Origin: Methanocaldococcus bathoardescens
Lineage (GTDB): Archaea; AGJL01; Methanococci; Methanococcales; Methanocaldococcaceae
Length of the DNA stretch: 64,000 nt
Assembly (NCBI RefSeq): GCF_000739065.1
Contig: NZ_CP009149.1
Location: forward strand, 1,311,311 to 1,375,310
Direction: 5' to 3'
The notes beneath the pieces were generated by a model that saw only the letters and a program-made list of their open reading frames with translations, did not search any database and was not told the DNA's origin. Position numbers and translations under genes: made by a program. Shown in pieces: positions 9,668-17,475 of the stretch. How positions within the stretch are numbered: the first letter of the stretch is position 1; the number at the start of each line of letters is the position of its first letter.

Positions 9668-9747
9668 TATAACCACCCATTAGTATTATCAAAAAATATT
9701 ATAACTACCAACATTTGAACCTACATAACCAATTTTAGATGTGAGAT

Positions 9748-9757
9748 TATATATACT
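9748..9757 (-). promoter_or_regulatory. TATA box of the pilin gene
   Basis: On the minus strand the sequence reads AAAGTATATATAATC, a good archaeal TATA box about 80 bases upstream of the pilin ATG. Only 16 bases separate it from the end of the insertion sequence, so the element has replaced whatever lay upstream of the promoter. Confidence 0.5.
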
Positions 9758-9773
9758 TTTTGATTTTTTGCAC

Positions 9774-10476
9774 GAGACTGTCAAGTTAAACTTTTATTAA
9801 TATATCGATAAAAAATAATAAAATATGAGACTCACGATAGAGATTATAAAGGAGAGAATCAAAGAGAAGAAGCTTTTTAAGAGGAATAGGAAGTCGATAG
9901 AAGTTAAAATCTTAGCAGGGCTTTTATACTATCTCGGGTTATCGTTGAGGAAGACGAGTTTATTTCTCTCCCAATTCGAAAGTATAAGCCACGAGTCAGT
10001 TAGAGTTTATTATCACAAGATTAAAGAAGTCTTAAACGAACCTAAGAGGGGTGTAAGAAACCTAATTGCAATAGACGAGACTAAACTAAAATTTGGAGAT
10101 AGGACTATTTACGTATGGTCTGCTATTGACGTTAAATCGAAGGAATGCTTGGGAGTTTATATATCAGAGACAAGAAATTACCTCGATACTATATTATTCA
10201 TTAGGAGTATATTAAAATTTTGCTCGAATAAGCCTAAAATTTTGGTTGATGGTGGGAGATGGTATCCGTGGGCGTTGCAGAAGTTGGGCTTAAAATTTGA
10301 AAGAGTCCGATTCGGACTGAGAAATTGTGTAGAAAGCTTCTTCTCACTGCTTAAACGAAGAACAAAAGCATTCTTTAATAGATTCCCTAATAATAGTAAG
10401 TTCGATACGGTTATTAGTTGGATAAAGAGCTTCATGATGTTCTATAACTGGATACTATCGATAACTTGACAGTTTC
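9774..10476 (+). mobile_element. insertion sequence, copy 1 (IS6-like DDE type), 703 bp
   Basis: The element is bounded by imperfect terminal inverted repeats. The left end reads GAGACTGTCAAGTTA, and the right end, read inward, GAAACTGTCAAGTTA. One transposase gene fills it, and its stop codon lies within the right repeat. A second copy of almost the same length occurs at 30642-31343 on the other strand. No matching direct repeat flanks this copy (left ...TTTTGCAC, right CAATTAAT...). That suggests the target duplication has been lost, or that the flanks were joined by recombination between copies. It sits between two pilin genes. Confidence 0.88.
9825..10469 (+). CDS. DDE transposase, IS copy 1
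   Basis: The 214-residue transposase appears intact. A basic N-terminal helix-turn-helix-like region ([20 protein letters not shown]) precedes an RNase H-type catalytic core. The three acidic residues are visible in [11 protein letters not shown] (about residue 83), [12 protein letters not shown] (about residue 144) and [18 protein letters not shown] (about residue 176). This spacing and sequence resemble IS6-family enzymes found in archaea. It differs from the second copy at about 11 residues, all within the first 130 or so. The last 80 residues are identical. Confidence 0.92.
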   Translation: MRLTIEIIKERIKEKKLFKRNRKSIEVKILAGLLYYLGLSLRKTSLFLSQFESISHESVRVYYHKIKEVLNEPKRGVRNLIAIDETKLKFGDRTIYVWSAIDVKSKECLGVYISETRNYLDTILFIRSILKFCSNKPKILVDGGRWYPWALQKLGLKFERVRFGLRNCVESFFSLLKRRTKAFFNRFPNNSKFDTVISWIKSFMMFYNWILSIT

Positions 10477-10496
10477 CAATTAATCTACAGGTTTGA

Positions 10497-10730
10497 TTAT
10501 ATCGAGTTATTTAACAATTTTATGTAATGGGAGGATTTGTTGTTGGTAACATTTATAAATTTTTCTGCTTTTTCTCCACTTTCATCTACACCATAACCTA
10601 AATCTTTTGCAGATACTATGATAAAATATGCAGTAATTATTGAAACTAAAACAGTAGCAGTCACTAAGATGCTAAATTCTATTGATATTTGTCCTCTATT
10701 GGGTAGCAGTTTTTTTCTTACTGTTTTCAT
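10497..10730 (-). CDS. class III signal peptide pilin-like protein, second copy
   Basis: This 77-residue precursor has a basic leader MKTVRKKLLPNRG, then QISIEFSIL (the QxSxExxxL class III signal) and a hydrophobic helix (VTATVLVSIITAYFIIVS). The mature region contains possible N-glycosylation sequons (NVTNNKSSH). It is similar to the pilin at 9428-9667 in layout but clearly diverged. The ATG at 10730 follows GGAGTTGTCC. The upstream in-frame TTG codons overlap that site. The gene is in the same orientation as the other pilin. The insertion sequence begins about 20 bases past its stop. Confidence 0.85.
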   Translation of the reverse strand: MKTVRKKLLPNRGQISIEFSILVTATVLVSIITAYFIIVSAKDLGYGVDESGEKAEKFINVTNNKSSHYIKLLNNSI

Positions 10731-10878
10731 ATTGGACAACTCCAAATATATCTAAAGTAGTGAATATAAAAATTATGAATATAAAAATTAAAATATTAAA
10801 TTCTATACTATTAATAAAGCTTAATTAATAAAATTAATAATAATTACAAAAAATTTAATAATTATAGAGGTAATAAAA

Positions 10879-11030
10879 TTAATGTTCTATATTTTTTGAT
10901 AGTTGTAAAATTTCGTAATATATATAATTTTTGAATTCTACTCTGCCTTTGTCAGTTATTTTAATTATAGTTTTAATCTTTCCATGTATTATAGATTTTT
11001 CTTGTTTCTATAAAACCCACTTTTCCAATT
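10879..11030 (-). pseudogene. remnant of a winged-helix regulator (C-terminal part)
   Basis: Read on the minus strand, the frame ending at 10879-10881 encodes GKIKTIIKITDKGRVEFKN followed by YIYYEILQLSKNIEH, a typical C-terminal wing and helix of an archaeal winged-helix transcription regulator. Upstream in the same frame there is an internal stop (LEKWVL*). A neighbouring frame continues the expected sequence as KVGFIETRKI, so at least one frameshift separates the pieces. The N-terminal helix-turn-helix is missing, and no start or ribosome site is present. The remnant follows the stop of the 78-aa membrane protein directly. The rest of 10731-10878 is AT-rich without other features. Confidence 0.6.
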
Positions 11031-11032
11031 TT

Positions 11033-11269
11033 TTAAAAATGATGTTTTTTGTAGATGTTTTTTTGTCTAATAATCAACATACCCCCAACAATTATCAGCA
11101 AGGATATTATATAAAGGATATTAAAGTTCCAGTATTTTATAGATATATGAATTAAAACAAAAATTATAGAACTTAAAAAATAAGAAATAAGATAAACTTT
11201 GTTTTTATAGGCAATATCTTCTGATGTATAACTTTCTTCAACTAACTCTAAGATTTCTTTTGCATTCAT
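11033..11269 (-). CDS. small membrane protein, 78 aa, two TM segments
   Basis: I do not recognise this family. An N-terminal amphipathic helix (AKEILELVEESYTSEDIAY) is followed by two hydrophobic segments, VYLISYFLSSIIFVLIHISI and ILYIISLLIIVGGMLII, and a short basic tail (RQKNIYKKHHF). It would be an inner-membrane protein with both ends in the cytoplasm. GGGGAT lies five bases before the ATG. The gene starts nine bases after the stop of the HepT fusion gene, so it belongs to the tgtA-MNT-HepT operon and might be an accessory part of that module. Confidence 0.7.
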   Translation of the reverse strand: MNAKEILELVEESYTSEDIAYKNKVYLISYFLSSIIFVLIHISIKYWNFNILYIISLLIIVGGMLIIRQKNIYKKHHF

Positions 11270-11278
11270 AAAAATCCC

Positions 11279-11962
11279 CTATTTCCTTAAATAAATATAA
11301 ACATCATATTTTTTCCCATCTTCACCTACAGCAGTTGTTTTCTCTCTAATATAATAAACATCTAAATCCTCATAATCATCAAAAATCTCTAATTCTTCGT
11401 CAGTAATATCTAATAATATAATACCACCAATATAACTTCCCTCTTTTTTTCTTGCTCCATAATATCCAATTGTTTCATCAAAAAACCTCTCATAATTATA
11501 AACTCTCCCTTTAATCATCTTTGGGACTCTATTTATTAATTCCAATAATCTCTCTTTTTTCATCAATTCCCCATAAGCAAATACGTTATATTTTTTGTTT
11601 TTATTTAAGTTCCATTCTTTTTCTTTTAATTCATTAATTATCTTCAAAATATCTTCTTTTAATTTAGGAATATCCTTTTTAACAACTTCCCAAGTTAATC
11701 CTAAATCTACTCCAAAATATTTGTGAATTAAAATATCCCTCATCCCAGCAAATTCTTTCCATGGGATTTGGTTGTATTTATTTCTAAATTCCATAGGCAA
11801 GTTTTTAATCGCCTCTCCAATAATTTCTATCCTTCTAATGACCGCATCCTGTAAAAATTTAGAAGTAAAGAAATCATCCTCACTTTTATCTTTAGTGTAT
11901 TCTTCAATAAGTTCAATACTCTCTAAAATATGATTTAGGAAAATTTTCACATCTTTTTTCAT
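11279..11962 (-). CDS. HepT-like toxin fused to AIG2-type gamma-glutamylcyclotransferase-like domain
   Basis: Residues 1-110 form a HepT/DUF86 (HEPN) domain: FLQDAVIRRIEIIGEAIKNL and then RDILIHKYFGVD, which contains the RNase motif R-x4-H-x-Y. Residues about 120-227 form a second domain starting NVFAYGELMKKERLLEL and including FDDYEDLDVYYI. This matches AIG2/gamma-glutamylcyclotransferase folds, with the YGxL substrate loop and a candidate catalytic glutamate in DDYED. HepT proteins are normally about 110-140 residues and stand alone. The frame is open throughout, so this looks like a true fusion, joined by the linker KEKEWNLNKNKKY. The start overlaps the nucleotidyltransferase stop by four bases (ATGA), typical of coupled toxin-antitoxin genes. 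Confidence 0.82.
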   Translation of the reverse strand: MKKDVKIFLNHILESIELIEEYTKDKSEDDFFTSKFLQDAVIRRIEIIGEAIKNLPMEFRNKYNQIPWKEFAGMRDILIHKYFGVDLGLTWEVVKKDIPKLKEDILKIINELKEKEWNLNKNKKYNVFAYGELMKKERLLELINRVPKMIKGRVYNYERFFDETIGYYGARKKEGSYIGGIILLDITDEELEIFDDYEDLDVYYIREKTTAVGEDGKKYDVYIYLRK

Positions 11963-12240
11963 AATATATCCACCGCTTCATTTAAAATTTTCTCTTTTAA
12001 AAGTGGATGTATTGATTTGTAGGTTAATACATCAACTTCTTTTCCTAAAACTTCCTCAAGTTCATACTTTAGTCTAACTAAATCTAATAAACTTTTCCCT
12101 TCTCCAAATTCTACTAAAATATCTATATCGGAAGTTTCTTTCTGCTCTCCTCTAACATAACTACCAAATATTGATGCTTTCTTAACTTTGTGTTTTAATA
12201 GAATTGGAATAATTTTTCTTTTAATTTCATTGATGTTCAT
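11959..12240 (-). CDS. minimal nucleotidyltransferase (MNT) antitoxin
   Basis: The 93-residue product has the nucleotidyltransferase signature GSYVRGEQKETSDIDILVEF (GSx10DxD), followed by SLLDLVRLKYELEEVLGKEVDV, as in MntA-type proteins. In known MNT-HepT systems this protein adds AMP groups to a tyrosine near the HepT active site and so silences the RNase. The downstream HepT domain has that R-x4-H-x-Y tyrosine. The ATG at 12240 follows GGTGG by six bases. It overlaps the end of tgtA by 14 bases and the HepT gene by four, so all are translationally coupled. Confidence 0.9.
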   Translation of the reverse strand: MNINEIKRKIIPILLKHKVKKASIFGSYVRGEQKETSDIDILVEFGEGKSLLDLVRLKYELEEVLGKEVDVLTYKSIHPLLKEKILNEAVDIL

Positions 12241-14197
12241 TAATTCCACCTCTTACTTTAACAGCCAATCCATAATTGAATTCTCTCAACTCAATACCAT
12301 TTAAAATTGTTGTTCCGTAAGCTAAGAGCTCATCATTTTCATTAACAACCAAAACTTCTTCATAAGGTCTTAATTCTTCATCACAATCAATAACAAATTT
12401 GGCAAAAACATTTCTCCCCTCTCTTGCAAATTCCTCTGCCTCTTTATTAACAACAACTCTGTATCTTGGGAAAGGAATTTTTTTCCATAATAGCTTAGCT
12501 CCCTTTTCAGAAGGTATTAAGAGATTATCATTACTTCTAACTGAGAATAAAATATCTCCGTTTTCATCTAAAACCTGCCTTAATCTACCAGTAGTTTTAC
12601 TTCTAACAACTTTTATTTTATCCATTAGCTCATCATCAATTATATCAAAACCATACTGATACTGTAACATCTTCCTAATCCTCAAAGCATCAGCATTGAT
12701 TTTTTTGGTAGCAGAGAAGTAATTTATGTAGTAGTTGTAGGTCATTATATCCAATATATTGTCTTCTCCAACTTTTTTCTTTAGCCAGTTGATGAATTCA
12801 TCAACAAACTTTTTATTAATCTCCTTTTCATAATCAAAAAGCTCAGGAATTTCATGTTGAGATAGTGGGTAGATGGTGTCTATGTAGTATGGGATAAATC
12901 CAAACACGGGGTCTTTAATTAAGATATCAACATCTGTCTCTACTACATTTAAATTCTCATGATATGGCTTTTCTACAGAGCTTGATACGGTTGTTATATA
13001 AACTTTTTCGTATTTTATTCTCTTTAATCTCTTCTTATGCCTTAAAACCTCTGGTCTATACATTGACTCAATGCCAGAGTAAAAGAAGGCAGATTTTTTA
13101 GTTATTGGGTCAAATTTCTCTATATAATCCATATATTTTCTAACAACCCTATAACCTTCCAAAAGCTTTGGATGACATCTACACCTTTCTTCAACCAATT
13201 CCCATAAGCTTCCATCTCTTATTGCCTGTTTTATTCTATTTATCTCTTCAAAAGTTACATATAGGTTGTGTTCTGCCAATAATCTTTCTCTATCTTTTTT
13301 ATTTAAGCTTGCCAACTCTTTTGGTGTATAACTTGAGCAAACAGGACATGAGCAAGGAAATGCCTTTAAATCTTTAATCTCTTCTAAGTGTAAAGTCCCT
13401 CTCTCAGTTAAATATCTGTCATCTTTAGCATATAAGGCATAAGCGGCAGAATCGAACAAATCACATCCTAAAGCAACAGCTAAAGCAAAGAACATTGGAT
13501 GCCCACAACCAAATAAATGCACTGGCTTGTTTGTTGGCAGATACATCTTTGAGTTTATTATGATTTCAGCAACATCTCTGTATCTGTATTGCTCCATCAA
13601 TGGAACAACAGCTCCTATTGGATAGATATCAAAGCCCAACTTAGCCATCTCTTTAGCAGATTTTTGCCTCAAATCTAAATAAGTTGAACCCTGAACAGTT
13701 CCATTTAATAATAATTTAAATCCTTTCTCTTTTTTCAATTCTATTGATGCTTTAGCTCTCTTTAAAGTTTCTTCCAATTCCTTTTCAGCCCTCTCTCTAT
13801 CAACATCTGGTGGTGTTGGAATGTCCAATATTGTTCCAACATCTACTCCAATTCTTTCTTGAAACTCTACAATTTCTAATGGTTGAACATCAACATCCCC
13901 ATAAACTCCCAACTGAAAAGAACCACTATCCGTAACAATTACTTTATCAAACCCAATTAATTTGTGAATCCCTTTTTCTTCGGCAATCTCTCTTAAATGT
14001 TTTGTTCTATAAGTTATGTATGAATTTGTAATAATAACATCTGCCAATTTGTTTATTAAATCCATTGATACAATCTGTTTTTTTGGATTTGGGTGGATAA
14101 CAGGCATTATTGTTGGGGTTTCAATCTTTTTGCCATTTATATTTAAAATCCCTATCCTTCCCATAGCATCTCTGTGTTTTATTTCAAAAGTCATCAT
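12227..14197 (-). CDS. tgtA: archaeosine tRNA-ribosyltransferase (tRNA-guanine transglycosylase)
   Basis: This enzyme exchanges guanine-15 in the tRNA D-loop for preQ0, the first step of archaeosine formation. The product has about 656 residues. The nucleophile region VTDSGSFQLGVYGDVDV is at about residue 88. A zinc site lies in FPCSCPVCSSYTPKEL, and the second catalytic region is LLNGTVQGSTYLDLR. The C-terminal 80 residues form a PUA domain (FAKFVIDCDEELRPYEEVLVVN...). I chose ATG 14197 (MMTFEIKHRD) because GTGAT lies just upstream. A slightly earlier in-frame start is possible. It heads the operon with the MNT-HepT pair. Confidence 0.96.
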   Translation of the reverse strand: MMTFEIKHRDAMGRIGILNINGKKIETPTIMPVIHPNPKKQIVSMDLINKLADVIITNSYITYRTKHLREIAEEKGIHKLIGFDKVIVTDSGSFQLGVYGDVDVQPLEIVEFQERIGVDVGTILDIPTPPDVDRERAEKELEETLKRAKASIELKKEKGFKLLLNGTVQGSTYLDLRQKSAKEMAKLGFDIYPIGAVVPLMEQYRYRDVAEIIINSKMYLPTNKPVHLFGCGHPMFFALAVALGCDLFDSAAYALYAKDDRYLTERGTLHLEEIKDLKAFPCSCPVCSSYTPKELASLNKKDRERLLAEHNLYVTFEEINRIKQAIRDGSLWELVEERCRCHPKLLEGYRVVRKYMDYIEKFDPITKKSAFFYSGIESMYRPEVLRHKKRLKRIKYEKVYITTVSSSVEKPYHENLNVVETDVDILIKDPVFGFIPYYIDTIYPLSQHEIPELFDYEKEINKKFVDEFINWLKKKVGEDNILDIMTYNYYINYFSATKKINADALRIRKMLQYQYGFDIIDDELMDKIKVVRSKTTGRLRQVLDENGDILFSVRSNDNLLIPSEKGAKLLWKKIPFPRYRVVVNKEAEEFAREGRNVFAKFVIDCDEELRPYEEVLVVNENDELLAYGTTILNGIELREFNYGLAVKVRGGINEHQ

Positions 14198-14273
14198 TTT
14201 ATCACAACACTCCAAACTTGTTTTTCATGTTTTTATTAAAAATTTAAAGTTTAGTTAATTTTTAGAATTTTGA

Positions 14274-14513
14274 TTACTCATCTATTCTCTGAGTTCTTCT
14301 AACTGTGAAGGCAAATAAAGCTGGTAAAATAGCTCCACCTAATATTGCTTCTGTTAAAGCTACATCTGGGGCTAATAATGCATAGTATAAATAAGCCATA
14401 CATAAACCAGCAAAGCCAGATAATATAATGCATTTAATTAAATCTTTTTGTAAGAGGGAAGCTAAACTTGATAACAATGTCATTATTATAACTATGTAGT
14501 GTATGATTTCCAT
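14274..14513 (-). CDS. small membrane subunit, DUF4040/EhbD-like (MrpB-type)
   Basis: The 79-residue product has three short hydrophobic segments. The central motif LAPDVALTEAILGGAILPALFAF is the DUF4040 signature shared by the C-terminal part of MrpA/MrpD-type antiporter subunits and by EhbD-like subunits of energy-converting hydrogenases. Those proteins work in membrane ion translocation. Here it stands alone, with no other Mrp or Ehb gene beside it. ATG 14513 follows GGTGAGCCAA. The in-frame GTG at 14522 is part of that site. A T-rich stretch lies between it and tgtA. Confidence 0.75.
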   Translation of the reverse strand: MEIIHYIVIIMTLLSSLASLLQKDLIKCIILSGFAGLCMAYLYYALLAPDVALTEAILGGAILPALFAFTVRRTQRIDE

Positions 14514-14605
14514 TTGGCTCACCCTACAAATTTAATTCATAAGTATAACTTATCATATAACCAATATAAAAAATTCTACACTTAAATAAAAGACGAGGGA
14601 TTTTT

Positions 14606-15751
14606 ATGGATTACTATGTTACACTATCTCCGGGGCTTGAAAAAATATCTAAAAATGAGATTGAATCCTTTGAAGGAAAAATTAAAGAGATTAGAGAAAA
14701 TAAGGGAAGGATATTTTTTAGTGGTGATTTAGAATTAATTCCTAAAATTAACTATCTTTCAAGAACTATAGAGAGATTGAATATTTTGCTGTATAGAGAA
14801 GAGATTCCAAATATATCTTTAGATGATATTTATGAGAGAGTTTATAACATTGATTGGACTGAGTGGATAAAAGAAAATCAATCTTTTGCCATCCGCCCAT
14901 TGAGAGTTGGTGAGCATAACTTTACATCAATAGATATTGGAAGAGTGGCTGGAGAAGCTTTAATAAAATCATATCAAAAAGATAAAAATGTAAGGTTGAA
15001 GGTTAATTTAGATGAACCAGATGTAATTGTTAGGGTTGAGGTTATATTTGATGAGTTAATTGTTGGGATTGATACAACAGGAGATATTGCATTAGATAAG
15101 AGAGGATATAGAGTTTTTAATCATCCAGCACATTTAAATGCTACTATTGCCTCATCATTGGTTTATTTAAGTGTTTGGAAAGATGATGAGATTTTATTAG
15201 ACCCAATGTGTGGAAGTGGAACTATTCCAATAGAGGGGGCGTTAATTAAAAGAAACATTCCACCGGGAAAGTTTAGAGAGGAAAAATATGGATTTAAGTT
15301 TATTGATATTTTTGGTTATGAGCTTTTAAATAAAACAAAAAAAGAGATTGCTGAGAATAAAAATAACTATAAGATAATTGGATTGGATAAAAATCAAAAA
15401 TATTTAGATGGGGCTAAAGAAAATGCTAAAAATGCTGAGGTTTTAGATACTATTGATTTTATTTGTGGGGATGCTACAAAATTGCATGAGAGATTTGATA
15501 GTGTTGATGTAATTATAGCAAATCCACCTTATGGTATAAGAATGGGTAGCAAAAGAGCAGTAAAAAAGCTATACAATGAATTTTTATCCTCTGTAAAAAA
15601 AGTTATGCATGGTTCTTCAAGGCTAATAGTTATAACTGCTGAAGAAAAGATGTTTAAAGATGCAGTAATAAAGAATAACTTTGAGATTAAGGATGAGTTC
15701 GATGTTATGTTTGGTGGTCTAATGACAAAGGTATTTTATCTAACTTTATAA
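14606..15751 (+). CDS. trm14: tRNA (guanine-N2)-methyltransferase Trm14-like (THUMP domain)
   Basis: This enzyme methylates N2 of guanosine-6 in tRNA, as characterised for the M. jannaschii homologue. The 381-residue product has an N-terminal ferredoxin-like and THUMP region (about residues 1-160, with FAIRPLRVGEHNFTSIDIG). A Rossmann methyltransferase domain follows: LLDPMCGSGTIPIEGALI binds S-adenosylmethionine, IIGLDKNQKYLDGAKENA is motif II, and IANPPYGIRMGS is the NPPY catalytic motif. GACGAGGGATTTTT precedes the ATG. It is divergent from the DUF4040 gene. Confidence 0.93.
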   Translation: MDYYVTLSPGLEKISKNEIESFEGKIKEIRENKGRIFFSGDLELIPKINYLSRTIERLNILLYREEIPNISLDDIYERVYNIDWTEWIKENQSFAIRPLRVGEHNFTSIDIGRVAGEALIKSYQKDKNVRLKVNLDEPDVIVRVEVIFDELIVGIDTTGDIALDKRGYRVFNHPAHLNATIASSLVYLSVWKDDEILLDPMCGSGTIPIEGALIKRNIPPGKFREEKYGFKFIDIFGYELLNKTKKEIAENKNNYKIIGLDKNQKYLDGAKENAKNAEVLDTIDFICGDATKLHERFDSVDVIIANPPYGIRMGSKRAVKKLYNEFLSSVKKVMHGSSRLIVITAEEKMFKDAVIKNNFEIKDEFDVMFGGLMTKVFYLTL

Positions 15752-15855
15752 TTTTAGGGTGGATAAAAATCTTAGTTGTTTTGATTGTAGTTTCTCCATT
15801 CATACCGGAAGTATTGAGGAATATTTGGTTATTAATGAAATAATTGAGGGAAATG

Positions 15856-16659
15856 ATGATTGAAAAAATAAGAGATTTTATTTATAAGTATTATATTGAA
15901 CCTGCTGAGAAAGGAACAGGCTACAACCTAATCCAAGAAATAACCTATGGAATTATCTTAGCTTTGGCTTTATATTTATTTTATAAAGCTTTAAGGAAGT
16001 TAAATATAAATATTGATGAGAAATTTGCAATTCCTGGAATTGTTTTTACCGTTTTAATTGCCTTGATGAGGGCTTTAGTTGATTGTGGATATATAGAAAG
16101 AAGTTTTTTAACCATAACTCCAGGAATTGTATTTTTAATTGGTGGATTTTTTATAGCAACGATTTTAATTACGGGATTAATCTTTAAGGAAAAATATTAT
16201 AAAGCATCTGCAATTATTGGGGTAATTCCATTGTTGTATTTTCTCTTTGTATTTTTACAGCATATAGTTCATTTGGAAGCAATTTTATATGTTGGGATTT
16301 TAGTAGGGACATTTTATTATTTGGTTAAGTTTCTTGATAAAAACTTAAAATTAAATATCTTGCAGTCAAAGATTGATAATTATGTTGTAATTGGGCAGTT
16401 GATTGATGCTTCTGCAACAACTATTGGAATTGGTATTTACGGCTATTGGGAGCAACATCCAATCCCAAGATTTTTAATGGAAACCTTTGGAGTTTATTCT
16501 TTCATCCCTTTTAAGCTTTTGGTGGTTTTATTGGTTCTTTATGTTTTAAATAGAGAGATTGAAGATGAAAATATAAGAAATATTATAAAGCTCTGTATAA
16601 TGGCTCTTGGATTAGCTCCAGGACTTAGGAATTTATTTAGAACGGTTATGGGCGTATAA
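15856..16659 (+). CDS. DUF63 family membrane protein
   Basis: The product has about 267 residues and eight predicted membrane segments. Motifs such as [30 protein letters not shown] and [17 protein letters not shown] match the archaeal DUF63 family. Its function is unknown. I chose ATG 15856 because GAGGG lies five bases upstream; ATG 15853 and a TTG at 15844 are also in frame. It sits 27 bases before a TauE-like gene, so the two may be co-transcribed. Confidence 0.8.
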   Translation: MIEKIRDFIYKYYIEPAEKGTGYNLIQEITYGIILALALYLFYKALRKLNINIDEKFAIPGIVFTVLIALMRALVDCGYIERSFLTITPGIVFLIGGFFIATILITGLIFKEKYYKASAIIGVIPLLYFLFVFLQHIVHLEAILYVGILVGTFYYLVKFLDKNLKLNILQSKIDNYVVIGQLIDASATTIGIGIYGYWEQHPIPRFLMETFGVYSFIPFKLLVVLLVLYVLNREIEDENIRNIIKLCIMALGLAPGLRNLFRTVMGV

Positions 16660-16686
16660 ATGTTTATAAAATTTTTGGTGAATTAA

Positions 16687-17475
16687 ATGAAATTTATATT
16701 ATTTCTACCTTTGCTTATATCTGTTGGGTTCATTATTGGGATATTGGGGAGTTTGTTTGGTATTGGCGGGGGATTTTTGGTAGCTCCAATTTTAACGTTT
16801 ATTTTTGATTATTTTGGCATTCCAGATGGAATAAAATTTGCTATAGGGACATCATTATTTGTTGTATTCATAAACTCAATAATCTCAATCTTTAGACATG
16901 CAAAAATTAAAAATATAAATTGGAAGGCATCAATAATAATTGGAATTATTAGCTTAATTTTTTCATACTTTAGTGGGTTTTTGGTAGTTAATTATATTGA
17001 TTCTTATGTTTTAAAAAAGATATTTGGAATTTTTTTAATATCAACTGCAGTATATTTAGCAAAATCACATCATATTGATAAAATTTATGAAAGGGAAGAT
17101 AACTTAGCTCACTTTATTTTTTGTGGAATTATTACTGGTTTTTTATCAGGCTTATTTGGGATTGGTGGGGGGATAGTTATAATCCCAATTTTAGCAATGG
17201 CAAAATATCCTGTTAAAAGAGCTGTTGCAATTTCAGTTGGTGTTATTCCTCTAACTTCCATTGGGGGGCTCATTTCATATTTAATGGCAGATACAAAAAA
17301 CTATATCTACAATATTGGCTACGTCTCAATCCCAATAGCTTTAATTATGGCAATTCCTATAATTTACTCTTCAAAATTAGGAATAAAGATAAATCAAAAG
17401 ATTTCTCCAAAATATCTAAGAATTATACTTAGTGTTATGTTGGGAATAATGGGATTAGTTATGCTGTCTCCTTAA
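16687..17475 (+). CDS. TauE/SafE family membrane permease
   Basis: The 262-residue integral membrane protein has about eight hydrophobic segments and the duplicated family motif: GILGSLFGIGGGFLVAPIL at about residue 20 and LSGLFGIGGGIVIIPIL at about residue 155. TauE/SafE proteins export or import small organic or sulfur anions; the substrate cannot be told here. GGTGAATTAA precedes the ATG. The stop overlaps the 3' end of hypB, on the opposite strand, by 17 bases. Confidence 0.9.
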   Translation: MKFILFLPLLISVGFIIGILGSLFGIGGGFLVAPILTFIFDYFGIPDGIKFAIGTSLFVVFINSIISIFRHAKIKNINWKASIIIGIISLIFSYFSGFLVVNYIDSYVLKKIFGIFLISTAVYLAKSHHIDKIYEREDNLAHFIFCGIITGFLSGLFGIGGGIVIIPILAMAKYPVKRAVAISVGVIPLTSIGGLISYLMADTKNYIYNIGYVSIPIALIMAIPIIYSSKLGIKINQKISPKYLRIILSVMLGIMGLVMLSP

